From contig JABELC010000013.1 of NCBI GenBank assembly GCA_028455995.1, positions 496,001 to 560,000 of the forward strand: DNA of 64,000 bases. Reading direction: 5' to 3'. This DNA is from Scleromitrula shiraiana (taxonomy: Eukaryota; Ascomycota; Leotiomycetes; Helotiales; Sclerotiniaceae). The position numbers and the translations under genes were made by a program. Shown here piece after piece: positions 12,801 through 23,084 of the stretch; the stretch's first letter is position 1, and every line of letters begins with the position of its first letter. The notes under the pieces were generated by a model. The model was given only the letters and a program-made list of their open reading frames with translations, was not told the origin of the DNA and did not search any database.

Positions 12801-13585
12801 ACTTTCACTAACGATTTGCGCTCGTCTTCACCGAGAGATAGCCAAAATTCCTTTATGCGCTCACGTTCTTCTTGGGAAGAGGTATTCCATATCTTCTCCT
12901 TCGAAATGCCCGGTCCTCGCTGCATGCTTGGGGGCGGTTGTAAAGGAGGTAGTGGTAATGATACGTGATTGTGTGATAAGCCGTTTGTGCCGTGGTGAAT
13001 GTGGTTAGTATTATTCTGCGCGCCCTTCGACTTCTTTTTCTTTTTCGATTTTTTACTAGATGAATTCGCTCTAGGGATCGCATACCCATTCGTCGATGAG
13101 CCATCGTGACCGTATGAACCAGAATATGCATCACCTTCCTCGTCGCTGTAGTAAGCATTCTCCTCTGCCGGATCAAATTGGCCATTATCATCATCGTATG
13201 CTTCATCTAGACCGGTCTCTCGAAACCGTGCTTCCAGTTCTTGCATCTGCCTCTTGACTTCACCTGGGGTCTGTGTACCATTCGTCTGAGAGCCCTGTGG
13301 TTGTTCCGCAGCCAATCGAGCAGCTTGCTTTTGCCTTCGCTTTTGCTTCTTCCTATTAACCGTAGCAGGTGCGCCGTTATTATTTATGGGAGGTGTAGGC
13401 ATTTGGCCGTTTGATTTGGTCGTAGTTTGAGCCATGGTTGAGGATGTCTCAGATGATTCGTTCGTAGTAGTATTCTTTGATGCGGTTATAATCTTCGTAC
13501 CATCGTTCTGAGTAAACTTCGTCGAGCTTCTAGAATTTGGCGACGCTGTAGGTTGACTCGTTTGCTTTCGTTGGTTTGCGGGCAT
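9839..13585 (-). CDS. NST1: Stress-response protein NST1
   Basis: An intronless 1248-codon gene for NST1, a large low-complexity protein first described in yeast as a negative regulator of salt tolerance. The layout fits the family. The N-terminus is Ser/Thr/Asn-rich with a basic KKQKRRQKQAARLAAEQ segment (about 78-94) and a Lys cluster (about 178-187). The conserved core, about residues 228-308, contains EFWLSLGEDERKSLVKVEKD, the Cys motif CSCTVCGRKR, and YDAYYEELEQYA. Two very acidic tracts follow (about 359-385 and 474-500), with a second Cys motif CGCPSC near 506. A long charged Lys/Glu/Arg/Ala coiled coil runs from about 540 to 770, then Pro/Gly/Met/Gln-rich sequence, and a conserved C-terminal segment with LPFGSNFGGPPPLR and DGWYDIDAIKDQVDHLNPP. 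The start codon is the first ATG of the frame. Molecular activity is poorly defined. Confidence 0.93.
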   Translation of the reverse strand: MPANQRKQTSQPTASPNSRSSTKFTQNDGTKIITASKNTTTNESSETSSTMAQTTTKSNGQMPTPPINNNGAPATVNRKKQKRRQKQAARLAAEQPQGSQTNGTQTPGEVKRQMQELEARFRETGLDEAYDDDNGQFDPAEENAYYSDEEGDAYSGSYGHDGSSTNGYAIPRANSSSKKSKKKKKSKGAQNNTNHIHHGTNGLSHNHVSLPLPPLQPPPSMQRGPGISKEKIWNTSSQEERERIKEFWLSLGEDERKSLVKVEKDAVLKKMKEQQKHSCSCTVCGRKRTAIEEELEVLYDAYYEELEQYANHQGGDGPPPMMPPPRRFGAVSGLQPPNRLPPVFNNQQPSRGRIVEQLNDDEDDEGEEEYSDDDVDEDDYSDEEPEEIPRSHATDFFNFGNSLTVQGGILTVADDLLKNDGKKFIEMMEQLAERRMAREEDAKEQYANGNYSHTSMSSMHHNVNGNRQEPPPPPEEDEYDDEEDDEEEYDSQDEDYDEEEMVRGGQCGCPSCTNLKQDTMTEEQRMEEGRRMFQIFAARMFEQRVLTAYKEKVAKERQQKLLEELEEESRADSQKKAKRAKDAQKKKEKMLEKKRALAEEKAKKDAEKAAEEASLREIEEKKAEEQRLKREENRRKKEALKKAEEEERSRKEAEKQRRLQEQRERQAEFERKQREAKERERKEKEELRRQALEAKEAKEREAKERKERIEKEKREKEAKAKVEREAKEQQKREELAAQQAAVQAAQSAAQASKRLHQLPTPNLSHAVASPHIPVALPAIPKAPTPIKLRTNSQDHHGIMPRTPSGKQPSISPNSMTPLPTSPGPIGPPGKTPILHPLIQHPHVTSPVHSSLKGPPGIPQSPFAGMQPISLGYQPGIPMMPPGFGRPHHDPMFPHQQPIGGQFRPVPIPNGMPPFQPTFNMHQISQGRGFPMQHGPPGFSQPPPNGINGISQPFGLPKEASSSQAHSRNQSGSYDGTQTSASQTQPISRPTPIGRASSIVHGMRLSNQHGNSTDSDDSNNHLGSSALLDDSDEPLISGVGARRSSVAPGNMSRQAFPPSPFGLDSTTFGSPMNSYNTWGAPPNPFGSSSLPGNSYMAANWGSGINSPLPFGSNFGGPPPLRLSQPRSVAVRLMICLACKSLENTTQDGWYDIDAIKDQVDHLNPPREEPVSEKELLDICDTEGNPMNGGGTFEIRSSANGKHQVRYESDAPPQSYRPVGAPGEIGSPIAGVGASRYPVGPPGLSPAGGF

Positions 13586-15340
13586 TCCGATGGGGGTAAG
13601 GTAAGGTAGTGGTTGAGAGGGGTCGGTCCGGAAATGACGACCGTGGTGGCTGTTGGATCATGTAATTTTAGAGATGATTCGCAATAATTTATATCAATGA
13701 AAGATCGTATCAGAGGGAAGCTGAAATATCAGTTAATAACTTACGCAAAAAGTTGTAGAATTAGTTCTTGCGACTTGCCCCACCAAGGTTGTATGTTTCT
13801 GAGATTCACAAATAGGAATTTGTGTGGGGGTTTAGGACGGTTAAGACGCTGTTAAGCTATTGCGCGTTAAGACTTCAAGATGTATGAGAAGTAAGGTTTA
13901 AGATTTTACTTTGGAGTATAGGTGAAAAGGTGGGATGGTCGTCGTATTGCTTAATTATTGCGGAAGCACCTTGATGTCCGTACGAGAAGTTGTGATGATC
14001 TGGGAGAATATTGAATATTGAATTACCCTCTTTGAAGATGGAGCACTGTACAAGTTGCAGTGGCCGATTCATGCCTCAGGCAATAGTTAACAAATTATAA
14101 GGCCTCCAGGGCTGCATCTATTATCAAATCCATGGATTTATTTATTATTATAGCTGGTCAGTGGGTGATGGTTTGGACCTTCTTTCCATCTAAATCTCCG
14201 CTCCATGGGAAAAAAATATTCCGCCGCCTCGATACCATACATATATTGGAAATTTACAATATTTACAGAGTATATATGGGTTGAGATAGTGAGAGGCTAA
14301 AGAAATAGGCACCGTGACAAAAAAGAAGGGGGGGAAGGAAAGTGGAAAGTTTATTTGAGGTCATACATCTAGATACTTTCCAAATCTCGAATCTTCCTGG
14401 ACTGTATGTAGTATAGAACTACGTCTTACAGTTTTATTGTCTTCTAAGGCTCCTTTCAAGTTTCAATTCGCAAACATACGACATACGAAGGTAAGAAAAT
14501 AGATTGCTTAACCACGTGCTACAAAGTACTTCATATGGAGATGTATAGGTATCCGAGGATACTTCGTAATTATGGAGTTAGTTAAAAGGCATGGGGAATC
14601 TAATAATTAACTACAGTATTGGGACAATTTTGAGCCATATTCATAAGATTGTTTATAGGAGAATCTTTTATCCTTTTCCTTCTACCCATTTTATTAAGTT
14701 CAAGATCATCATCTCCTAAGTTATAAAGAGTTATTATAATTATTTTACCGGTATGATGTCTGTGTCCACTGTCTGTCTATAAAGGGCTTTTTGTTCCAAA
14801 AGAAGCATGCTACCCGCAGATCTAGTAGATGATCTTATTATAGAATCTGGTAGGGAGTAGGAGTTGAAACATTGGAAGTGGAGGTCTTAGCATCTTATTT
14901 CCAACAATACTCGAGTACATGATAAAAATACCTAGCTATGGAAGAATCTATAGAAGTATCGATACCAAGGGAGGAGGAGTACAGTATTGAGCTTATCTTA
15001 CCAATATGATTCTTCAATCTTCTCTTCTCGAAGGTACTGTACAGTATAATAACTCCTCTCATCTCGCTCTTTTCAGGGGCTATTCCGTTCCCTTCTTCTC
15101 CTCTTCTACCTGCCTAGGTACCAGTATATCTCTCTCTTTCTCTCCTGATAGAAGGGAAAAGATGATGATAATAATGTAATCTAAGAATAGCAGACAATAA
15201 TCCAATCGACCATCAACCAGTACATTCTATGATCATATTAATAAGTACGTTACAATATCAGTGCATCACGTACCTCATCACCTCATCACTACTACTAAAC
15301 TTATTAGAATCAAGAGTTTGAGTTGATTACTAACCCCCAA

Positions 15341-15412
15341 GTTCAGTTCAGTTCAGTTCAGTTCAGTTCAGTTCAATTCAATTCAGTTCAATTCAATTCA
15401 ATTCAATTCAAT
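15341..15412. repeat. Pentanucleotide microsatellite (TTCAG)n/(TTCAA)n
   Basis: Tandem copies of the 5-mer GTTCA run from 15341. From about 15373 they change to ATTCA, with one GTTCA reversion inside. About 14 units are visible in total. The two-flavour structure looks like a point change spreading through the array. Confidence 0.9.
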
Positions 15413-15558
15413 ACTCCCTACTAGTACAGTCCAATAGTTTCCAGCATCTTTCAACAATTTAATTCAATTCGATTCGATTACTAAACTAATAAACTAACAT
15501 TGAACCTTGAAGTTCTTATACCCATCTACAAAAGTATCTGTACCATCCTCGCCATCTA

Positions 15559-15604
15559 CCCATCCCATCCCATCCCATCCCATCCCATCCCATCTCATCC
15601 CATG
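15559..15604. repeat. Pentanucleotide microsatellite (CCCAT)n
   Basis: About nine tandem CCCAT/CCATC units, with one unit altered to CTCAT near 15594. It lies in the long RHO2/NST1 intergenic region. Confidence 0.88.
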
Positions 15605-16087
15605 CCCATGTATTAGTTATAGTTTCTAAAGAGTGCACGGCTAACGACTCAAACGACTCAAACCACTCAAACGACTCAGCCTTCTTCCCATAATAATAAA
15701 GAAAATAATACAACCAACCATTCTACACTACAACACCGAGACCACCCTCAAAAATCTCCACTCCTTCAACCTCCTCCACTCTATCTCTACCCCATTTCAT
15801 TTTCATTATTACTTTACTTGGTACAATAATAATAATAATAAAAATAAAAATAATAAAAAGGAGATCCAATTCTTCATTCTTTCCCGTCTTCAGCTTTTTG
15901 TTATACGAGATTCTTCATCAATTTTTGATTGAATTTCTTCAAATCTTTTTTGTTTCGCTTCTTGAAGGTTTCAATTTTTTTTTAGCTGTTTTATTTAGAG
16001 TCATTGGTTCAGTCAAAAAAAAAACCTGAAATACCCTATCGAATTACCTACATAGTACCTACATACCGGTATCAACTGTAGTAGTTC

Positions 16088-16117
16088 ATAGGATAGGATA
16101 GGATAGGATAGGATAGG
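16088..16117. repeat. Pentanucleotide microsatellite (AGGAT)n
   Basis: About six tandem ATAGG units, roughly 390 bp upstream of the RHO2 start codon, so probably in its promoter or 5' leader. Confidence 0.88.
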
Positions 16118-16510
16118 TGATACTCAAAAAAGAGTGACGTCTCACATACGAGCTACCCTACTATACATAGTAAGGTAACTTTAGCCCAGCAAGTTGCGCA
16201 TATCTATCTACTATTATCTACATATATCCGAGCACCCAAACATTTCTCTCTGTCTCTCTATAAGAGTTCGATCAGCTTCTTAAACCCTTCCTCATAAAAC
16301 CTCGTATCCAACAATCTATCGAATCAACCCACTCGAATACCTTCACGAAATTGCATCGTACAATCCGCCGATCATTTCTTGACCTCCATAATTGCATGGT
16401 CGTCTTCTAGTTTACTCTGCGACATCCTTTTCTTCGTCTTCCTCTTCTTCTTCTCCCTCCAACATAACCCTATATTTTCACGCTTTCTTTAATTCATCGA
16501 CCCATCGATT

Positions 16511-17528
16511 ATGGCACAACAACCGGCACAAAATGTTATGCGAAGGTACGTTTGGACATTCTACAGGACAAGTTACACAACGGGGAGTTTGGATCACTAG
16601 AACATTTCGTCAAGTTATACATACGTGTGAAATCTTGGTTGGTTTGGAGAAAGGAAGGAATTTTGGTTCTGGACCCAATTGATTATTTTCGGCGCCACTT
16701 CTTATGTTTTGGAGATTCGAAATTTATCTCATGATAAATCAGCTTTTCTTACGAAATATGATTCTAATGGTTTTCTAGGAAATTGGTCATAATTGGGGAT
16801 GGAGCATGCGGTAAAACCTCTCTACTCAGTGTATTTACACTTGGATATTTCCCAACAGTAAGTTGTCTTTGATAATTAACTTGTTTGGATCGATTGCTAA
16901 CTATGTTTCTAGCATTATGTATGTTTTGCTTCGCTATACTCATTCCTGTTGGTTTCAGCTATGAGTTGCTGACATCTTATCTAATTCTAGGTACCTACGG
17001 TCTTCGAAAATTATGTGACGGATTGCAGAGTGGATGGAAAGTCCGTACAATTGGCGCTATGGGATACAGCAGGACAAGAAGATTACGAAAGGTTACGGCC
17101 GCTGGCATATTCGAAAGCCCATGTCATTCTAATAGGATTCTCAATCGATACTCCCGATTCATTGGATAACGTTAAACATAAGGTATGACATCAATTAATT
17201 GGAATGGCTGACAAAGTTTTGCTGATATCTTGGCTAGTGGGTCGAGGAAGCAAATGAACGATGCCCTGGTGTGCCAATTATACTTGTTGGACTGAAGAAG
17301 GATTTACGAGACGATCCGGTAGCACGAGAAGAAATGCGAAAGAAATCACTCGAGTTCGTCGGAACGAAAGAAGCGCATGATATTGCCAATGATATCGGAG
17401 CTAGAAAGTACTTGGAATGCTCGTCTCTGACAGGAGATGGCGTGGACGATGTATTCGAAGCAGCTACGCGAGCCGCGTTGTTAACGTTCGAGAAAGGGGA
17501 AAGTGGCGGGTGTTGTGTTATACTGTAA
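16511..17528 (+). CDS. RHO2: Rho-family GTPase RHO2
   Basis: A 200-residue Rho GTPase, closest in motifs to fission-yeast Rho2, which controls cell-wall synthesis and polarity at the plasma membrane. Five exons join in frame: 16511-16545, 16779-16857, 16913-16918, 16991-17182 and 17238-17528. The third exon is only 6 nt (CATTAT, His-Tyr). It is flanked by an intron ending TTTCTAG and one starting GTATGT, and it is needed to complete LGYFPTHYVPTVFENYV. G-box motifs are visible: GDGACGKT (P-loop), the effector segment YVPTVFENYV, DTAGQ, GLKKD (a TKxD variant as in Rho2) and ECSSL. The C-terminus GGCCVIL is a CAAX box ending in Leu, predicting geranylgeranylation, with a neighbouring Cys suited to palmitoylation. 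Rho2-like features are TLGYFPT and TDCRVDGKSVQLALWDTAGQ. Confidence 0.95.
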
Positions 17529-18740
17529 GGGCAGGCGATTGGAGTTTTGAGGGACAAATATATCTATCAGGATGACATGAGAAAAAGATCGACAGGGCAC
17601 AATTGATTGAAACAAGACAACGATTTGAGAGGAGGGGAAATTGGCACACAAATCACAAAACAAATTTTTCTACTAATGCACGGAACCGATTCGATATATT
17701 GCCTACCTTTCCCTTTTATTTGACATTGCAAGTACGAAATCACACACTTGTGTTTGTTGCGGCCTTTTCTTCACAGGTCGTCAGTACAGTACAAAACAGG
17801 ACATAGCGGTGATGGACGTTTTTTTCTTCTATGGAACTATGGAACAATGGATGCACATATAGAAAAGGGGTTTTCACGAAAACAGCGAGCGAGCGAGCGA
17901 GCATAGCGGGGAACTCTAGGTGTTATTGATAATGGATGTGGGTTGGGTGGGGGCGGGGTTGTGCATTGGGATGGGAGGGCGAACAATATTTTGATTGTTT
18001 TTATTAGGCTGGGATGGGACGGGATGGCTGGCTGGCTCACTGACTGGGTAGGCAGGAGAATTGAGGGACTGGCTGGTGGGCGGATAGCATGGGGTTGGGC
18101 TGGCCGGTTGGTTGGATGGATGGTTGGGTGGTTGGGTTAGATAGGTGCTTTTAATGATGATTATGAAAAGAATCGTCTTTTAGATATATACTCTCTTTCT
18201 CACGCTTGCTCTCTTACTTCCTTGCTTATATTTGGATTTTGGTTTTCCTTTTTGCGTGGTTGTTTGTTTTGTCTGCTACAGGTTTTGCTTTATCTTGTTT
18301 AATGTTCACTTTCTTTATATTATACTACATACCCCAAGGTTGCGGATGGGATGGAGGATTTAGCGTTGTGATTGATAGATTGGGGGACTTGGCTTTAATC
18401 TGGATTAATCGATGGACTGGGAAGTGGAGAGATGGGGCAGTGATAAAGATAGTTAGTTGTACATGGATAGAATCTACGTAGTAAATAACTAATAAGTAAA
18501 CACAGATAAAATGTAGAGCTCGTTATTTTCATCCCTACATGAATCCTTCAACTCTTTTTGTTTCCCCCTCAAATTGAAGCGTGACCAGCTTATACTTTTC
18601 CATACCGGTATTCATACCCATGGCCATATCCCCACTATATTCATACATCTATCCATCCCCATGATGCAAGAATCATGCATCCATCCGTCACTATCATCAA
18701 TTAACCTAACCCAGCCCATCACTCTAACTTAATCAATCAT
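17529..18740. other. 3' flanks of RHO2 and MRPL28; simple repeats
   Basis: About 1.2 kb between convergent genes. It contains a (GAGC)n run at 17885-17902 and a strand-asymmetric G/T-rich stretch of GGTTGG and GGCTGG-like words at roughly 17935-18140. I see no gene. Open frames here, such as 17943-18140, are low-complexity readings of the G-rich tract. Confidence 0.5.
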
Positions 18741-19410
18741 CTATCTGATCCACCCCTCATTCCAAACCTCCCCAGCCCGCCCAGGCGTATCCGTCTGCGC
18801 CCTAGCATACTCAATCGGAACACCCTCCTTCCCACTGAAAATACCCTTCTTCTCCGTCGCTACTCGGTATAATCTGCCTGCTTCGGTCTGGCCGGATCCA
18901 TCTAGAGTGCGGAGTTCTTCCATTGCTAAGTGCATGTTTTGGTGCAGTCTTGTTTGAGGGGAAATAAATTAGTATGGATGTATAGTTATATGAAAGGGGG
19001 GATATGAGATGGTTATTGGGAATGGGAATGGGATTGGAATGATTGAAATGCCTAAGAACCAACCTATACAACTCCGCCTCCTGCGCCTCCCTCTTCTTCC
19101 GTCTCAACAACATCCACGCACGATGAATAGTCCAATGTCTCAAGGCTCTTAGACGAGAAAATCGTAGCGGACGAGGAGTCTTGGGATGTTGAAGATGGTA
19201 GCGGATGAGCGTTATACGGGGATCTTTCTTGACATTTGGGTTTCCTTTTTTATTGGAAACGAATGTTGTGGTGAAGGTTCTTGATGTGGAGGATGGAGAG
19301 GAAGAGGATATTTTGGGGATACTGGAGAGGATCGAACTAGATGGGGAGATGCGCGATTGGAGGAGGGGTGTGAGGAGTCGGAAGAGTGGTGAGCTGGTTG
19401 GTGGCAGCAT
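18741..19410 (-). CDS. MRPL28: Mitochondrial large-subunit ribosomal protein MRPL28 (mL40)
   Basis: A component of the mitochondrial large ribosomal subunit (yeast Mrpl28, unified name mL40). Exon 1 (19064-19410) ends in phase 2 at a GTTGGT donor. A 115-bp intron joins it to exon 2 (18741-18948), 184 codons in all. The junction creates the conserved run EAELYRLHQNMHLAMEELR. Other family features are LRALRHWTIHRAWMLLRRKKR and a C-terminus reading RLYRVATEKKGIFSGKEGVPIEYAR (given here in pieces: RLYRVATEKK, then VPIEYAR). The N-terminus is Ser/Pro/Arg-rich with almost no acidic residues, as expected of a mitochondrial presequence. The upstream flank faces the hydrolase gene divergently at 19787. 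Confidence 0.9.
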
Positions 19411-19786
19411 TGTGAGGAATTCTCGAGTGTAGTTGGAATTCGAGGGTTGTTGTGAGGTTGGTGGTGGTGATGGTTGTGGTGGATCTAATAGGCAAAACCA
19501 GATTGTCGAATAAATTTCGTCGTATGCATGGCATGCTTGAAGTGAAGATCCCTGTACCTAAAATTAATTTATATGGATGACTAAGAGTATGCGTTTGAAA
19601 GTGGGAAATTCCGACCTCGGATTTTTATTAGCTTGATCTGAAGTCATTTTATTATCTTATCAGATCATCAGCTCTTCTCCTCATTCTTCTTTTATCATCA
19701 CTTCATCTTGCATTTTTGAATTCCGAACTCATACAAAGCCTCATCGCCTATAGGAATATCTATATCTATATTCATATCTATCAAAT

Positions 19787-20936
19787 ATGGGTTCTGCTCC
19801 TATAATCCGAAAAGGCATCGTGCATCTATTTGTAGGTTCATAAATGAATTTCATTCGTCACCGCTGTAATTCTGCTTTATGGGTGGTGTTTCTCAGCACA
19901 CCCTTTTACCCGAGCAGGTCACCAATGTATCGTCATCTATTCTATTGCTGTCTTGAATCATATAGAAAAGCATGTCGAGATTGTTTATTGTTCTTTCAAT
20001 CTCTAGCCATCACGTTTCCCGTTACGCGTACATAAGACTGTCACTAATTATGACTAGACTCCTCGTTTAACGGCTTTCGAACACACGCCAAAAGCTCTAG
20101 ACTCTGAGCCTCAAAACCTTCTCATCTTCATTGGTGGTCTCTTTGATGGCTTACAAACAGTACCATACCCATCACATATTTCTGATGCGCTCCCAAGTGA
20201 TTGGAGTCTTGCTCAAGCCCTTCTCAGCTCTTCGTATAACGGCTGGGGTACATCATCGTTGAAGAAAGATGCCAAGGAAATATCCGAATGCGTTGCTTAT
20301 TTCCGAACTATCAAAGATGGCAAGATTGTTTTGATGGGAAATTCTACCGGTTGTCAGGATGTGATGGAATATTTGACTGGTCCAGGTCATGAACAACATG
20401 CCCCTATTGATGGCGGAATCATCCAAGCTTCCGTCAGTGACAGAGAAGCTCTAGATGAATCAATGGATGCCAAGGAATTTAAGCACACCATCGACGTCGC
20501 ATTGGAGATGGTCAAGTCCGGACGTGGAGAAGATTGTCTACCTTACGACATTACCAAGAAGCCAATTGGAGTACCCATCGCCGCCAGAAGATGGGTATCG
20601 TTAACAACTCCAGATGGTGATGATGATTATTTCAGCACGGATCTAAAGGACGAGCAATTGATGAAGACGTTTGGAAGTTTACCAGCAAAAAGTCCGTTGT
20701 GTATTCTCTACTCTGGGGCCGATGAATGCGTGCCCAAACACGTTGATAAAGAGGCACTAGTCACTCGTTGGATAGAGATTGTGAAGAAGGGTGAGGGGAA
20801 GGTGGATGAAGTATATTCTGGCGTTGTACCTGGTGCTTCTCACAATTATAGCAAGAGCCCAGAAGTCATCCCTGAGTTGGTGAGGAGGGTTTTAGGGTTT
20901 TTGAATGGGCTTGGTGCTACCCAATCGCACTTGTGA
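19787..20936 (+). CDS. DUF1749 alpha/beta-hydrolase
   Basis: A serine-hydrolase-fold protein of the fungal DUF1749 family. One Aspergillus member, SidJ, hydrolyses the siderophore fusarinine C. Exon 1 (19787-19831) encodes MGSAPIIRKGIVHLF. A 226-bp intron (GTAGGT donor, TAG acceptor) leads to exon 2 (20058-20936), which begins TPRLTAFEHTPKAL; 307 codons in all. A candidate triad is visible: Ser111 in the nucleophile elbow MGNSTGCQD, Asp237 in YSGADECVP, and His277 in PGASHNYS. There is no signal peptide, so it is presumably cytosolic. Nothing in the neighbourhood indicates siderophore metabolism, so the substrate is unassigned. Confidence 0.88.
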
Positions 20937-21710
20937 TTGTCGTTTGTTCGGTATAGGCATATAGACGGAGTACCAAAACATAAGTATAGTGTACAGTAGT
21001 TAGATACCAATCACTGGGTGGTTAAAAGTCTATTGTAGGTAATGCATTGAAATCCAATCTGCAAAATCTTAATGTTTAGAATGGATGAATGATCTGTACT
21101 GTTGTCTTGTGTTAAATACCATGTTGGCATCTCACTACCAAGTGGCAGTGTTCAATACATTGTTGTTGCTAATGCTATAAGTTTAAGGTTGGCTGATTAC
21201 TAACTCAACGGCATATCAATACCAATATGGCTACATCAAAATGAACTTCATGGCCAGTATCAAAGCACCATATGCGACATTCTACTTGAGAAACACATAG
21301 ATCAAATACATGATTACTTCCATGACAATCACCACAAAGAATGGCAGAGATTGGTAGGTTGTAGAACTCTTTCCAAAGAAGAAAAGTATATTATGGCTGT
21401 GGAGTTTCATAATCTGCATTCGCTATAGGAAAGCAGCCTACTTGGAGAAACAAAGCCTAACGTTTCGGATGAGGCAATGGTAGTTTCCCTTTGAAAGGAA
21501 TGGAATCTCTTCACTTCTATATGTATTCTAGATTACTCTTCGAGGCACTGCGTTCTATCTCTTATCAAAGTATAAATCCCCACCACTTTATTCCTATTCT
21601 CTCAGTAAGCAGCCTGCGGTACTTCGATTACTTCGTGCCTAGAGTTGGAAACATCGATCGAACATTCAATCACCCACTACAGTCGCAGTAACCAGCCCTC
21701 ACCTCCTGCC
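20937..21710. other. Intergenic, no gene seen
   Basis: About 770 bp between two genes on the same strand. The frame 21491-21691 has no recognisable features, and no repeats were noticed. Confidence 0.5.
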
Positions 21711-22760
21711 ATGGATAACAATTTCGTCGCTCTTCTTGAGCGACTCACAAATGCTCTCAGCCGTATGGAATCGAAAGACAAAGAGCACAAGCTCATTTTA
21801 GAATTGATATTCGACCACGACGATCACGAATGGCCTAAGCATTCCTCGAAGTATCCACTATTCCGTGACATTCTCTTATACAGCTTCGGATCAAGGAAGA
21901 ATTTCAATATCCTCACTGAGCATTTCTTCCACAAGATGAACATTCAACGAGAGAAGGCAAGAGTGGTTAACCTGCGACGGACTGAAATAAAAAGTGCATT
22001 GTGGGATAAATCGGGGTTATTAGGAGAGCGGGTGAAGATGTTAGAGGATAAAGGGGCGGAGAAAGCTAATGGGTTGACCGAATTGGTCGTTGCTTTGTTC
22101 CAAATTGCAAATCGTCAAGATGAAGAAAAAACGTTGCTACAAGGAACCATTAAGCGTTTGGAGATGGAGGCAAATGCGACGAGAAAGGAGAAGGAAAATC
22201 CGGCAAAAGACGTCGATGGCTGCATCAGAACAAAACCCGGAATGGCCTATTGGGACAGATGGCAAGAGCAGTATCGTGCCCAATCGGAACAGCTGGGCAT
22301 GCAAAACGCAGAGGTTGAGAAGTTACAACACAATGTGACTACATTGGAGGAGGAAGTGGTGAAATTGCAGGAGAGAACCACGCACTTGGAACACATCGCG
22401 GCTCTGTATCTATATCATTCCGAGAGGAAACTTATCCAGAAAAATCAGCGCATCTCCAGAAAGTTGCGGGGTCTGAAAAACAATCATGGGATGAAAATTA
22501 CACGACTCAGGAACGATCACAGAGAGGCAATGGAGGCGATGGAAAATAAAGAACAGACAATGTCCAAGCAATTTGTCGATTCTTTGAAGGAACATGAAAG
22601 GGTTGCGTTGGAGATGGAAAGAAGACACGAAATGGCGATTCGGAAGAAAGATGAGGAGGCATCGTTTTACAGAGATTTTATCCAAGAGATTTTTCATGTC
22701 GTGCCGGTTGAAGACCAGCGCTTTTTCGGGATGAGGATTTTACTACGTTGGTTCGTTTGA
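21711..22760 (+). CDS. Coiled-coil protein of unknown function (possible C-terminal frameshift)
   Basis: A 349-codon frame from the first ATG (21711). The frame is open further upstream but has no ATG there. Residues 1-90 are compact and mixed, with DHDDHEWPKHSSKYPLFRDI. From about residue 95 to 330 the protein is almost entirely charged heptad sequence consistent with a long coiled coil, with Leu/Ile/Val spaced in runs such as LEEEVVKLQERTTHLEHIA. I recognise no family. The frame ends at TGA 22758-22760. A different frame continues through 22951 with sequence that looks coding (see findings), so the true C-terminus may be longer if the T-run at 22722-22726 lost a base. It could be a cytoskeletal or organellar coiled-coil protein, but nothing shows which. 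Confidence 0.7.
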   Translation: MDNNFVALLERLTNALSRMESKDKEHKLILELIFDHDDHEWPKHSSKYPLFRDILLYSFGSRKNFNILTEHFFHKMNIQREKARVVNLRRTEIKSALWDKSGLLGERVKMLEDKGAEKANGLTELVVALFQIANRQDEEKTLLQGTIKRLEMEANATRKEKENPAKDVDGCIRTKPGMAYWDRWQEQYRAQSEQLGMQNAEVEKLQHNVTTLEEEVVKLQERTTHLEHIAALYLYHSERKLIQKNQRISRKLRGLKNNHGMKITRLRNDHREAMEAMENKEQTMSKQFVDSLKEHERVALEMERRHEMAIRKKDEEASFYRDFIQEIFHVVPVEDQRFFGMRILLRWFV

Positions 22761-23084
22761 GAGATGACTCTGTAATGCCGCCTTTGGAGGAGAATGCAGA
22801 TACGAACATGCTCGAACAGTTGTCTCAGAGAGGTGTTTCAAGTGTTATGGGGAATATTTTAAGTGTGGTGAAGACGGGCTGTTGGATTTTCTGCTGGAGG
22901 ATGGATGGGAATATTCAATTACCAGAACACACTATATTTTTATTTAGCTAGACAAGATACACCGGGTGTAATGGTTTGAAAAATACTTCATTATTTATTA
23001 TCGCTGTTATTGCTCTACCCTAAGAAGCAAAATGTTTTCAATTCGCTCGCCCATAGTGACCTTCTTCGTAATATAGCAAGTGTA

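Larger units (their letters stand above)
13586..16510. other. 2.9-kb divergent intergenic region with pentanucleotide microsatellites
   Basis: This region separates the divergent NST1 and RHO2 genes and must contain both promoters and 5' UTRs (inferred). It is rich in AT tracts, poly-purine/pyrimidine stretches and three different 5-bp microsatellites annotated separately. No coding exon was recognised. Confidence 0.5.

Noticed and set aside
17943..18140. G-rich tract considered as a G-quadruplex locus or small Trp/Gly-rich protein
   Set aside because: G-runs are mostly of two with irregular spacing. The frame is a low-complexity by-product, and it lies in the RHO2 3' region.
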